This document shows, in pieces, positions 1-8,208 of a DNA stretch of 64,000 bases. The notes beneath the pieces were generated by a model. That model searched no databases. It worked only from the letters and a program-made list of their open reading frames with translations, and was not told the DNA's origin. The DNA is taken from contig NC_019791.1 of NCBI RefSeq assembly GCF_000317795.1, forward strand, positions 682,001 through 746,000, in the 5' to 3' direction. The stretch is from Caldisphaera lagunensis DSM 15908 (GTDB taxonomy: Archaea; Thermoproteota; Thermoprotei_A; Sulfolobales; Acidilobaceae). A program made the translations under genes and the position numbers. Numbering within the stretch: position 1 is the stretch's first letter; the number at the start of each line of letters is the position of its first letter.

Positions 1-38
1 CAAGAAGAATACAATTATAGTAAAATATTGTGTCCTTA

Positions 39-476
39 TTATGATAGAATGAAGTTGTTATTAAATGAAAAAGCATGTTTTAAAATTTTTTTAACGTTGC
101 TATATGTATCTATTTTATCTATTTCTTCTCTTTTAAACCATTTGCCATTAATTAATGTTCCCCCTTTAAGCTTAACTAGGAATATTAAATCATAATGTAT
201 GTGAGTTTCATTGGGATATTTGACGATTTCATTCATAATTGCTAATGGTTTTGGTTCTTCTGTTGCTTCGTCTGTCGATAAATTGTTTTTCTCCCCATAA
301 ACTTCTACGTCAAGACCCGTTTCTTCTTTAAATTCTCTAATGGCAGCTTCCCTTGGTGTTTCATTAATTTCTACATGGCCACCTGGATATAACCACTTTT
401 TTAATTTTTCATGATACACAAGAAGTACCTCTTCGTTAACTATTAATATTCCTCCTGCAACAATACACTTCTTCGT
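39..476 (-). CDS. Nudix hydrolase, probable ACG start
   Basis: Nudix-family pyrophosphohydrolase. The Nudix box reads GGHVEINETPREAAIREFKEETG, with the catalytic REFKEE core near the N-terminal third. The first canonical codon in frame is GTG at 419, but that would remove the conserved first beta strand: the frame stays open upstream to a TAA at 480-482 and encodes CIVAGGILIVNEEVLLV, exactly what precedes the box in this family. No ATG, GTG or TTG exists there. ACG at 476, giving a start TKKCIVAGG, is my best candidate, with a weak GGCGAT five bases upstream. The substrate cannot be told; it could be a nucleotide or a sugar nucleotide. It is transcribed divergently from the antiporter gene. 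Confidence 0.75.
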   Translation of the reverse strand, partial: TKKCIVAGGILIVNEEVLLVYHEKLKKWLYPGGHVEINETPREAAIREFKEETGLDVEVYGEKNNLSTDEATEEPKPLAIMNEIVKYPNETHIHYDLIFLVKLKGGTLINGKWFKREEIDKIDTYSNVKKILKHAFSFNNNFILS

Positions 477-676
477 TTCTTATCGCCAAATGTTTTTAAT
501 GAAAATAAATTTTTATGCTTTATGGAAATTATATCTTATTTAATTAGAATAATTTTCAACTAAAAAATTCTTAACAAAAAGGTTAAATTGAAAATCATAT
601 TTAATAAAAGATCTTATTACGAGTCCTATAAATAAAAGATTTTAATCCTTACTTTTAAGTGTTTTTTGGAGTAAAG

Positions 677-1852
677 ATGTTAAGCGAGGTTATTTTAGCA
701 CTATTAGAAATATCATTATTAGTATTGTTTGCTGCATTAATGGGAAGCGTCGCTATTAGATTTAAATTCCCTAAGGTAGTCGGGGATTTATTGATAGGAA
801 TAATATTATCTCCATTTTTAATTGGAGGTTTTATAAACAAAATTATAGATGTAAATTTGTTCAGCATAAACAATTATTTGCTTTTGTTTTCAGAATTTTC
901 AGTAATTCTGCTTATCTATTCTATTGGGTTGGAGTCAGGTGTATCAGCTTTAAGATCATCAGGAATTTCAGGAATAATGGGAGCAATTTTTGGTGCAACG
1001 ATTCCTTTCATATTTGGAGCAATATTAATTAGATTTTTTGTTTCTTTTAGTGCTGCTTTAATCATTGGATCGGCCTTGGGCGCAACTAGTTTAGCTGTAG
1101 CTTCTTCTTTAATTAAGGAGACAAATTTAAAGGGTAATGGAGTTAATTTTATTTTAACTGCAGGATCTTTTGATGATGTCGTTTCTTTAATAATTTTATC
1201 TGTAGCTATAGCCATGAGCACTTTGAAAACTATAAGTTATGCTGATATATTAAGAACTATATTTTTCTATGGCATAGCATGGTTTATTATATTTGCAACA
1301 TCAGTTTTTATAATTCCAAAAATTTTTAATAATATTATAAAAGAAAAATATGTGTTTGAAGGATCATTAGTAATAATTTTTGCACTGACAGCTATTATGA
1401 CAACTCTTGGTTTTTCCCCAATTATAGCGGCATATATAGCTGGTGTAGCTATGGCTGAAAGTAATAAGGCCGCTAAATTAAGAGAAAATACAAACGCTTT
1501 GCTAGCTCTTTTTGGATCTATATTTTTTGTTACGATGGGGGCCCAAGTTAATTTAATAAAATTATCTTATTTCGGATTAATTTTTAGCTTATTTATAACA
1601 GCAATAGCAATAATTTTTAAAATATTAGGAATATATCCTTTCTCTTATTTAGCAACGAGAAGTCATAAATCAAGCTTAGCTATATCTATAGGTATGATCC
1701 CAAGAGGCGAAATAGGGCTAGCTGTTGCAAACATAGGTTTAACATATTCCATTATTAATGATGTAGAATTTTCATCTATAGTAATTATGTCCCTTTTGAC
1801 AACTATTTTAGGAGCCCTAATTTTTGGGAAAATATATCATTATATTAAATAA
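677..1852 (+). CDS. CPA2-type cation:proton antiporter (Kef/NapA-like)
   Basis: Integral membrane protein of about 390 residues made almost entirely of hydrophobic helices. The family signature GALGATSLAVASSLIKE-like segment is followed by AGSFDDVVSLI, the acidic pair in the ion-binding helix, so it is a monovalent cation:proton antiporter. There is no C-terminal TrkA nucleotide-binding domain, so it is the short form. I prefer ATG 677 because GGAG lies five bases upstream; an in-frame GTG at 659 would suit a leaderless transcript from the TATA-like TATAAATA at 628-635. Whether Na+ or K+ is transported cannot be read from the sequence. Confidence 0.85.
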   Translation: MLSEVILALLEISLLVLFAALMGSVAIRFKFPKVVGDLLIGIILSPFLIGGFINKIIDVNLFSINNYLLLFSEFSVILLIYSIGLESGVSALRSSGISGIMGAIFGATIPFIFGAILIRFFVSFSAALIIGSALGATSLAVASSLIKETNLKGNGVNFILTAGSFDDVVSLIILSVAIAMSTLKTISYADILRTIFFYGIAWFIIFATSVFIIPKIFNNIIKEKYVFEGSLVIIFALTAIMTTLGFSPIIAAYIAGVAMAESNKAAKLRENTNALLALFGSIFFVTMGAQVNLIKLSYFGLIFSLFITAIAIIFKILGIYPFSYLATRSHKSSLAISIGMIPRGEIGLAVANIGLTYSIINDVEFSSIVIMSLLTTILGALIFGKIYHYIK

Positions 1853-2073
1853 GAATTAGACATATTAAAATAAGAGTTCAAGTTTTGGTTATTATTAATT
1901 ATTTGTAAAATATATCATTATAAAATAAATGGAATTGTTATATTAAATTCTGTAAGATTTTGAAATATCAAGTATTCTTTCTATTATTTCTGAAAATGTA
2001 AAACGTATAAAAGCTTAAATATGAAAATAATATAAGGTTTTATAGATATAAATATTGTTGGGGATCAATAATT

Positions 2074-3309
2074 ATACCAATAAAAAAGACGCTGATTCCT
2101 ATAGGAGGATTAGGTACAAGACTTTACCCATTAACTGTTGATACTTCAAAGCCTATGGTTAGATTTTTAAATAATTTTCTAATAGATTATACCTTGTCTG
2201 AGCTTGCATATAGAGGTATTAATGAAGTTTTCTTGGGAGTTAGCGGTTATTATAATTATAGAGATGTTTATGATCATTTGGGAGAAAGGTTTAAGGTTAA
2301 AATAGATGGGGAAATCAAATCAATTAAATTGAGATATCAACCAAATGAAGATAGTATAGGAAATGCTCATTCTGTTAAAATAATGGCAGATTATTACGAT
2401 ATATATGATGATGTGCTTGTTTTTCAAGGAGATACTGTTGCTAGTATTAACGTTAATAATATATATAAATTTCATCAATCTAATGATGCATTTATGACAA
2501 TAGTCCTTAAGGAAATAGTAGAGCCAGAAAAGTTAAGACAATTCGGAGTTGCAAAGATTGATGAAAACATGAGGATCGAAAGCTTTGTTGAAAAGCCTAG
2601 CAATCCTAATGAATTACCATCAAGACTAGTCAATACTGGTATATATTTGTTATCAAGCGATTTTGTAAAATTTCTAAGATCATCAGAGTTTAATGAAATC
2701 CTTAAGCTAGGTAAAGGAGATTTTGGAAAAGATATTATACCTTATATAATCTCAAAGAATTATAAAGTTATGGGTTATGTAAGCAATAGTTATTGGTTTG
2801 ACGTAGGCACATTAGAAAGTTTTATGGAAGCATCATATTACCTTTTGAATAATTTAGATAAAGAGAGGCTTCATGTGGAAACTGAGTATAGAAATGTTTA
2901 TATGCAGGGCATGAGTAAGAGATCAAAGAATGATCATATAGAAATCATAGAAAAAATTGCAACGAACAAAATTATTGTTAGTGGAAAGAATTTAATAGGT
3001 AGGCATGTTAAAATAGGAGAAAATGTAAAATTATCATCGTCTATCATAGATAACTATACTGTGGTTGAAAATGATATGGAAATTTCTAATTCTATAGTTA
3101 TGGATAGGAGCTTATTGAAAACAGGCTCAATAATAAAGAACAGCATATTAGGTAGGCATGTTAAAATAGGAGAAAATGTAAAGATAATTAATAGTCATTT
3201 AGGAAATAATGTAATAATAGGCGATAATGCCGAATTAATAAATTCAAGCATTTGGCCTCATAGATCTATAGAGTCAAAATCTTCAATTGTTGATAGAAAA
3301 ATAATCTAA
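2074..3309 (+). CDS. NDP-sugar pyrophosphorylase with left-handed beta-helix domain; ATA start likely
   Basis: Sugar-1-phosphate nucleotidylyltransferase that makes an activated NDP-sugar for glycan or glycogen synthesis. The N-terminal nucleotidyltransferase domain has IPIGGLGTRLYPLT, the metal-binding aspartate in FQGDTVAS, and the FVEKP motif. The last about 130 residues are hexapeptide repeats (RHVKIGENVKL, NNVIIGDNAEL) that form a beta-helix, as in bifunctional archaeal enzymes. The only ATG near the start (2155) falls after the GGLGTR loop and cannot be right. The frame is open back to 2011 with no ATG, GTG or TTG; ATA 2074, seven bases after GGGGATC, gives IPIKKTLIPIGGLGTRL. Which sugar and nucleotide are used is unknown. 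Confidence 0.85.
   Translation: MPIKKTLIPIGGLGTRLYPLTVDTSKPMVRFLNNFLIDYTLSELAYRGINEVFLGVSGYYNYRDVYDHLGERFKVKIDGEIKSIKLRYQPNEDSIGNAHSVKIMADYYDIYDDVLVFQGDTVASINVNNIYKFHQSNDAFMTIVLKEIVEPEKLRQFGVAKIDENMRIESFVEKPSNPNELPSRLVNTGIYLLSSDFVKFLRSSEFNEILKLGKGDFGKDIIPYIISKNYKVMGYVSNSYWFDVGTLESFMEASYYLLNNLDKERLHVETEYRNVYMQGMSKRSKNDHIEIIEKIATNKIIVSGKNLIGRHVKIGENVKLSSSIIDNYTVVENDMEISNSIVMDRSLLKTGSIIKNSILGRHVKIGENVKIINSHLGNNVIIGDNAELINSSIWPHRSIESKSSIVDRKII
2996..3182 (+). repeat. 34-bp direct repeat in the beta-helix coding region
   Basis: Two identical 34-bp copies, 2996-3029 and 3149-3182, lie 153 bp (51 codons) apart in the same frame. Both encode a GRHVKIGENVK stretch of the hexapeptide domain. Exact identity including third positions suggests recent duplication or gene conversion rather than protein-level constraint. 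Confidence 0.9.
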
Positions 3310-3393
3310 ATTTTAAATAATTATTTATATGAAATATAGGAATAAATAATTTATATACAAATAAGAGTTTGAAATAATTATAGTGTTTTTGAT

Positions 3394-3558
3394 TTATTTT
3401 AATAAATTTGATAACATTTTACTTGCCTTTTCTGCAGCTTCGTCAACATTTTCTGCAGAAACATTAACTATAATGTTGCTATTCTTTTCTTTTAATCTGA
3501 ATCTATGTTCTCCGTTTAAAAAATATTCTTCAATTACTTCGAACTCATACTTTTGCAT
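3394..3558 (-). CDS. small conserved-looking protein, about 54 aa
   Basis: Short protein beginning MQKYEFEVIEEYF, with alternating charged and hydrophobic residues and an amphipathic C-terminal helix (AENVDEAAEKASKMLSNLLK). I do not recognise a named family; the beta-beta-alpha pattern with a C-terminal AxxVDEAxxKA helix resembles small single-domain archaeal proteins. The start at 3558 follows GGGTAATGGTA; the ATG at 3564 is an alternative. It is divergent from the aminotransferase gene, with AT-rich promoter-like sequence between them. Real by composition and start signal, function unknown. Confidence 0.55.
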   Translation of the reverse strand: MQKYEFEVIEEYFLNGEHRFRLKEKNSNIIVNVSAENVDEAAEKASKMLSNLLK

Positions 3559-3627
3559 TACCATTACCCAAATATATATAATATTCTTCAATTATATAAG
3601 ATTAACAGGAATGTAGGGTGGTTAAAT

Positions 3628-4974
3628 ATGGAAAGAGTACCAGATATTAAAGTTGAACCTCCAGGTCCAGAGGCAAGAAATGTAATTGAAAAAGACCAAA
3701 AATTATTGATGCAATCCTATGTTAGATGGTATCCTTTAGTAATAAAGACTGGGCATGGAGCTGTAGTAGAGGATGTTGATGGAAATAAATATATTGATAT
3801 GAATGCCGGCATTGCTGTTATGGCTTTAGGACATAATCATCCCAAGGTAGTTGAAGCAATAAAGCGTGAGGCGGAAAAGTTACAACATTATTCTTTAACG
3901 GACTTCTATTATGAGGAAGCAGTTACAAGTGCTGAAAAGTTGCTTTCAGTTGTACCAATAAAAAATGGAAAAGTTTTCTACACAAATAGTGGAACAGAGA
4001 GCATTGAGGGAGCGTTAAAAATAGCAAGATATTATCATGAAGGTAAAAGACAATATATTATAGCATTTTTGGGAGCATTTCACGGAAGGACTATGGGTTC
4101 ATTATCATTAACAGCAAGTAAGGCTCACTATAGAGAGCATTTTGCTCCTTTAGTCCCTGGTGTAATCCATGTACCTTATCCATATACTTATAGATGTCCA
4201 TTTAATACAGATGATCCAAAGGCTTGTGGAGAAGCTGTTTTGGGGTATATAGAGGATTGGATATTTACTAAGCTTGTAGAGCCCAGCGAAGTTGCAGCTA
4301 TATTTGTTGAACCAATTCAAGGGGAAGGAGGATATATTGTGCCTCCAGATAATTTCCTACCAGGCTTAAGAAAATTAGCTGATAAGTATAACATACTTTT
4401 AGTTGATGATGAGGTCCAATCAGGAATTGCTAGAACAGGTAAATGGTTTGCTATTGAAAATTGGAATGTTGTACCTGATATAATTGCTATGGCAAAGGCT
4501 ATAGGTGGAGGTTTGCCTTTAGGGGCTATTGTAGCAAAGGATAATGTTATGGATGCGATGAAAAAGGGAAGTCATGCTAATACATTTGGAGGTAACCCTA
4601 TAGCCTTAGCAGCAATGGAAGCTGTTATAGATACAATCAAAGAAGAGAAATTAACTGAAAGAGCAGCAAAGCTTGGTGATATGGTTTTAAGGTACTTTAA
4701 TGATCTTAAGGAAGAATTAGAAATAATTGGAGATGTAAGAGGAAAAGGTTTAATGATAGGTGTAGAATTAGTTAAGAATAAAAAGACTAAGGAGCCAGCA
4801 TCCAAAGAATTAGGTAGAATATTAGATAAATCTTTCAAGAAAGGGGTTTTAGTAATAGGCTCAGGGGTATCATCAATAAGAATTGCACCTCCCTTGGTAA
4901 TTGATGAAGATGTATTGGCAAGAGCTATTCAAATATTGGGAGATATATTAAAGGAAGAAAATAAAAATCTTTAA
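3628..4974 (+). CDS. class III PLP aminotransferase (GABA/ornithine aminotransferase or amino acid racemase branch)
   Basis: Fold-type I PLP enzyme of about 448 residues. It shows FTNSGTES-type substrate loop (FYTNSGTESIEGA), FVEPIQGEGGY, LLVDDEVQSGIARTGKWFA and the PLP-lysine segment AMAKAIGGGLPLGAI. The N-terminal KVEPPGPEAR motif is typical of archaeal members once called GABA aminotransferases, some of which turned out to be ornithine aminotransferases or broad amino acid racemases. Residue inspection cannot separate these. ATG 3628 is chosen because GGGTGG precedes it by about six bases; the upstream codons are not conserved-looking. A small winged-helix gene follows after 12 bases. Confidence 0.9.
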   Translation: MERVPDIKVEPPGPEARNVIEKDQKLLMQSYVRWYPLVIKTGHGAVVEDVDGNKYIDMNAGIAVMALGHNHPKVVEAIKREAEKLQHYSLTDFYYEEAVTSAEKLLSVVPIKNGKVFYTNSGTESIEGALKIARYYHEGKRQYIIAFLGAFHGRTMGSLSLTASKAHYREHFAPLVPGVIHVPYPYTYRCPFNTDDPKACGEAVLGYIEDWIFTKLVEPSEVAAIFVEPIQGEGGYIVPPDNFLPGLRKLADKYNILLVDDEVQSGIARTGKWFAIENWNVVPDIIAMAKAIGGGLPLGAIVAKDNVMDAMKKGSHANTFGGNPIALAAMEAVIDTIKEEKLTERAAKLGDMVLRYFNDLKEELEIIGDVRGKGLMIGVELVKNKKTKEPASKELGRILDKSFKKGVLVIGSGVSSIRIAPPLVIDEDVLARAIQILGDILKEENKNL

Positions 4975-4986
4975 AGAGGGAAGAAT

Positions 4987-5202
4987 TTGGATATAAATGA
5001 ATTAAAAAATAATATTTTATTTTTGTTGGAAAAGAACGATGAGTTAACTTTTGACGAAATTAAAAAAATGTTAAATTGGAGCGGAGATTCTAGGCCTTTG
5101 AGGAAAGCTTTATCAGAATTAGTAAGGGAATCAAAGGTGCAAAGAGTCCCAAATTATGAAAGAAGAAGAATGGTGTTTAAAAAGGGAAATAATAATGCAT
5201 AA
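4987..5202 (+). CDS. small winged-helix protein, 71 aa
   Basis: TTG start behind GAGGGAAGAA. The whole protein is a winged-helix fold: three helices (INELKNNILFLLEKND, TFDEIKKMLNW, PLRKALSELVRES) and a wing (KVQRVPNYERRRMVFKKG). It is probably a DNA-binding regulator or a structural winged-helix domain. It lies 12 bases after the aminotransferase stop and overlaps the next gene, so it is likely cotranscribed with both. Its target is unknown. Confidence 0.7.
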   Translation: MDINELKNNILFLLEKNDELTFDEIKKMLNWSGDSRPLRKALSELVRESKVQRVPNYERRRMVFKKGNNNA

Positions 5203-5386
5203 AATTCAAGGATTAAAAATAATTGGTATTATAGCCTTTACATTATCATTGTTATCATTTATATTATCAATTATAGCATTTTTTAAATTTAAATCTTATG
5301 ATTATTTAGGTATCTCATTCTTTTGGATTTTTATTTCATTGATCTCACTGCTATTAAGCAGAGTCTCCAATAATAGAGTAAGCTGA
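5195..5386 (+). CDS. small two-helix membrane protein
   Basis: Starts at ATG 5195, which overlaps the end of the winged-helix gene by eight bases. It has a short basic N-terminus (MHKIQGLK), two predicted membrane helices (about 9-29 and 36-55) and a short basic tail. I do not recognise the family. The longer reading from 5156 would run through the preceding gene and is not needed. Its 3' end overlaps the convergent winged-helix gene by 33 bases. Confidence 0.5.
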   Translation: MHKIQGLKIIGIIAFTLSLLSFILSIIAFFKFKSYDYLGISFFWIFISLISLLLSRVSNNRVS

Positions 5387-5569
5387 TGTTGAATACCTTT
5401 TTACATAACCCATTTTTTCTAGATGTTTCAATATTTTTCCTGATGTTTTATTTGATATCCCAAAATATCTTGAAAAGTCTTTTATAGTAATATACCTTTT
5501 ATTAAGTCTCTTTAATTCTTCAGCTATCAAATCTAAGTTTACTGTGACCTTTAAATAGCTTTTTCTCAT
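5354..5569 (-). CDS. winged-helix DNA-binding protein, 71 aa
   Basis: MRKSYLKVTVNLDLIAEELKR, then a classic helix-turn-helix (YITIKDFSRYFGISNKTSGKILKHLEKMGYVKRYS) and a short wing. This type of minimal winged helix is widespread in Crenarchaeota. I chose ATG 5569 because TGGTGAT lies a few bases upstream and the preceding codons give only low-complexity hydrophobic sequence. It is divergent from the gene at 5644, with about 75 bases between the two starts. The regulatory target is unknown. Confidence 0.7.
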   Translation of the reverse strand: MRKSYLKVTVNLDLIAEELKRLNKRYITIKDFSRYFGISNKTSGKILKHLEKMGYVKRYSTSAYSIIGDSA

Positions 5570-5643
5570 TATATCACCAAAATAAAGTAACCTTTTAAAT
5601 TTGCGAGCCCCAGAATAACAAATGTAAAAGAGGTGAAGTGAAA

Positions 5644-5940
5644 GTGACACAAAATAATAAAATATATACAAAATATAAAAAATTAATTGAGCTGTTAAAT
5701 TTAAGACAATTAGATGTATATAGAATTGTAAGTAAAGATGGTAAAATAAAGGAAATAGCAAGAATAATGGATCCTGTAACTAAAAAGGTTGTACAAGTTG
5801 ATCTAGGTACAGTTAGAGAATCATTAAATTACTTGGAATTTTTAAATAAAATAAAAGAAGGAGTTACAAAAGAAGGGATAAATATAAATGATAGAGTATG
5901 GAATAGTACGTTAAAATTAATAGAGAAGGCAGGCAAATAA
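5644..5940 (+). CDS. conserved-looking small protein, 98 aa
   Basis: MTQNNKIYTKYKKLIELLNLRQLDVYRIVSKDGKIKEIARIMDP... Basic N-terminus, then mixed helix and strand; the end (NDRVWNSTLKLIEKAGK) is amphipathic. I do not recognise a family, although the middle (RESLNYLEFLNKIKEG) could be a winged-helix recognition segment. GTG 5644 is preferred over GTG 5638 because GAGGTG at 5630-5635 leaves eight bases. It is divergent from the small winged-helix gene, which might regulate it; this is inference. Confidence 0.55.
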   Translation: MTQNNKIYTKYKKLIELLNLRQLDVYRIVSKDGKIKEIARIMDPVTKKVVQVDLGTVRESLNYLEFLNKIKEGVTKEGININDRVWNSTLKLIEKAGK

Positions 5941-5970
5941 ATATTAATTTTTGATTTATCTAGTAGAATT

Positions 5971-6006
5971 TTATACCATTGTTAACCGGGGAGTTAACAA
6001 TGATAA
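5971..6006. promoter_or_regulatory. strong GTTAAC inverted repeat
   Basis: CATTGTTAAC (5977-5986) and GTTAACAATG (5993-6002) form a perfect 10-bp stem with loop CGGGGA. A further TTAT/ATAA pairing (5971-5974 with 6003-6006) extends it after a two-base bulge. It sits between the stop at 5940 and the NifX-like start at 6091. It could be a terminator or processed RNA end of the upstream gene, or a dimeric-protein operator. Confidence 0.6.
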
Positions 6007-6090
6007 AATAATTCCATAAATTTTTAGAATTTTTTAACTAGCATTTAGATATATATACTTTAAAATTTCTTAGTTTAATGGGTATTAAAC

Positions 6091-6423
6091 ATGAGGATTG
6101 CTTTAGTATATGATGAGGAGCAAAACCTAAAGCCACTCGATGAAGGAGAAATTCTAGCAATAATTGATGAGGAACAAGAGGTAGTTGAGCAATACGAGAA
6201 TCCAGGATTTAAGATAGGAAAAGATGTTACAATGGATGCTATATTGCAGCTAGGCGCTCAGGCAGTTATTGTTAAGCAAGGCTATTTAGATCAGAAGTCT
6301 TATGATTTATCTAAAGGACACTTATCATATATGTTAATTAACAAATATGATACTTTAACTGATATTATTGAAAATTTAGATGATGTAAAGTCGAAAGCTA
6401 TTGATGAATTAACTCAATTCTAA
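6091..6423 (+). CDS. NifX/NifB-like (dinitrogenase Fe-Mo cofactor fold) domain protein
   Basis: 110-residue single-domain protein. MRIALVYDEEQNLKPLDEGEILAIIDEEQEVVEQYENPG is the beta strand layout of the NifX-like fold, and MDAILQLGAQAVIVKQGYLDQKSYDLSKG matches its later glycine-containing loop. Free-standing members occur in many archaea that do not fix nitrogen, so a cofactor or iron-sulfur trafficking role is only an inference. ATG 6091 has AT-rich sequence with a TATA-like ATATATACTTTAAAA about 30 bases upstream and no clear ribosome binding site, so it is probably leaderless. Confidence 0.6.
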   Translation: MRIALVYDEEQNLKPLDEGEILAIIDEEQEVVEQYENPGFKIGKDVTMDAILQLGAQAVIVKQGYLDQKSYDLSKGHLSYMLINKYDTLTDIIENLDDVKSKAIDELTQF

Positions 6424-6484
6424 GCATTTATTTTTATAGATAATTTTATTTTGTCCTGTTTTATAAATATATTAGGGTAAAATT

Positions 6485-7027
6485 ATGCACATGTTTAAGT
6501 TAAACAACACAGTCATATTAATAAAATTGGGTGATATAACTCAAGAAGAAGTTGAGGCTATTGTGAATCCAGCTAATTCATATCTAATTATGGGTGGAGG
6601 AGTTGCTGGTGCTATAAAAAAGAAAGGAGGAAAAATTATAGAAGAGGAAGCATTAAAATACTCTCCAATAGACATAGGGAAAGCAGTATTAACCAATGCA
6701 GGAAAGTTGAAAGCAAGATTTGTTATACATTCCCCTACAATGAAATATCCTGGTGAATTAACCAATGAAAATAATGTTAGGTCTTCAATAAAAGCAGCTT
6801 TAAAAATTGCATTAGAAAAGGGAATAAAATCTATAGCATTTCCTGGAATGGGTACTGGTGTTGGAGGTATTTCATATAATTTGGGTGCAAAAATTCTTAT
6901 AGAGGAGATAAAAGAATTTGTTGAAAAAAATGATCATTTTGAAATAATAGAAATTGTTGCATATGAAAAAGAATTTTATGATGAATTAGAAAAATATGCG
7001 GTTTCATTGCTAAGTAATAGGATATAA
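6485..7027 (+). CDS. macrodomain (ADP-ribose binding) protein
   Basis: 180-residue stand-alone macrodomain. Diagnostic segments are LGDITQEEVEAIVNPANSYLIMGGGVAGAIKKKGG (adenine/ribose pocket and glycine loop) and SIAFPGMGTGVGGISYNLGAKILIEEI (phosphate loop). Such proteins hydrolyse O-acetyl-ADP-ribose, ADP-ribosylated proteins or ADP-ribose 1-phosphate. ATG 6485 is the first start; the ATG at 6491 is equally possible. The next gene starts 32 bases downstream, so they may be cotranscribed. Confidence 0.9.
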   Translation: MHMFKLNNTVILIKLGDITQEEVEAIVNPANSYLIMGGGVAGAIKKKGGKIIEEEALKYSPIDIGKAVLTNAGKLKARFVIHSPTMKYPGELTNENNVRSSIKAALKIALEKGIKSIAFPGMGTGVGGISYNLGAKILIEEIKEFVEKNDHFEIIEIVAYEKEFYDELEKYAVSLLSNRI

Positions 7028-7058
7028 TAAATTTCAAATTTAATTGGTGGACTATAAC

Positions 7059-8192
7059 ATGGAGACAGATAAGAATTACAAGTTTAAATGTATAAAATGC
7101 GGTTTCGAATCATATGAAGAAGTATTAAAATGCCCAAGATGCGGAGGGCCGATCCAAATTGTTTATGATAATCTAGAATGGGTAATTGATTCAAAAATTC
7201 CATCTATGTGGAGATATAAAAGCTTACTTCCTAAATCTGATAAAATAATTAGTTTTAACGAGGGACTTACTCCTATAAGAAAAATTTTTGGTGTTTTGTG
7301 CAAATTAGAAACTAATAATCCAACAGGATTATATGCAGATAGGGCTTCATCAATCATAGTTTCTTCTTTTAAAAATAAAATAATAGAAACTAGATATGAA
7401 GAAGATTTTACTTTATCATTGGCCTATTATTCAAAGAAAGCTGGGATTAAATTAAAAGTAAACGTTATACCTGATAATGTAGACCCCCAAGATTTGATAA
7501 TAATAGCAAAACTAGGCTCTGATATATCGTTTATAAATGAAATGGAAAAAATGGAATTGGAATATGAAAACCCCTATACAATAGAAGGATTAAAAACAAT
7601 ATCATATGAAATTTATGAAAAAAATCCTAAAGTAGAAAAAATTTATGTCCCAGCGCAATCTGGAACATTGGTATATGCATTAAGTAAAGGATTTTATGAA
7701 ATAAAACAAATAAAAAAGGATTTTAATGAATACGAATTAATAGCAGTTAAACTCCGTCATAGTAATATACCAGAAATATTAAATTATTCCAAATACAAAA
7801 TAAAAATTTCTGAAGTATCATCTAAAGAAGCTTTAGAGTCTATGATACATTTGTCTAAAAAAGGGTTTAATTTAAAGCCATTGGCATCTTCAGCATATGC
7901 GTTGGCTAAAATTGAAGGTAATGGAATCTCCATTATAACAGGAAATAGAAAAATATCCATGCATGAGAGTAAAAAATATTCTGAATTAAAAAAAGACATA
8001 ATGAATATATTTTCTGATAATAAGAAAAGAACTGCATATGAAATTTGGTTGGAGCTTAATAAATATTCACTTAAAGGTATTTATAAATCATTAAATATGA
8101 TGGTAAACAATGGAGAATTATGTGAAGAACCTATATTAAGAGGAGAAAGGAAGATAAAGGTATATTGGAAATGTGAAGATTCTTTACTTTAG
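7059..8192 (+). CDS. threonine synthase-like pseudoenzyme fused to a C-terminal winged helix
   Basis: 377 residues. An N-terminal zinc ribbon (CIKCG at 11-15, CPRCGG at 25-30) and WRYKSLLP...NEGLTPI are those of threonine synthase. The PLP-lysine motif NPTGSFKDR of true enzymes reads NPTGLYADR here, with Ala93 in place of the lysine, and the PLP-phosphate loop STGNTSAS is replaced by RYEEDFTLS. It should therefore not work by PLP catalysis. The last about 65 residues (SELKKDIMNIFSDNKKRTAYEIWLELNK... to the end) look like a winged helix. A sensor or regulator role is inference. ATG 7059 follows GGTGG by eight bases. Confidence 0.75.
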   Translation: METDKNYKFKCIKCGFESYEEVLKCPRCGGPIQIVYDNLEWVIDSKIPSMWRYKSLLPKSDKIISFNEGLTPIRKIFGVLCKLETNNPTGLYADRASSIIVSSFKNKIIETRYEEDFTLSLAYYSKKAGIKLKVNVIPDNVDPQDLIIIAKLGSDISFINEMEKMELEYENPYTIEGLKTISYEIYEKNPKVEKIYVPAQSGTLVYALSKGFYEIKQIKKDFNEYELIAVKLRHSNIPEILNYSKYKIKISEVSSKEALESMIHLSKKGFNLKPLASSAYALAKIEGNGISIITGNRKISMHESKKYSELKKDIMNIFSDNKKRTAYEIWLELNKYSLKGIYKSLNMMVNNGELCEEPILRGERKIKVYWKCEDSLL

Positions 8193-8208
8193 ATTTTTAG
8201 AGATTAGA

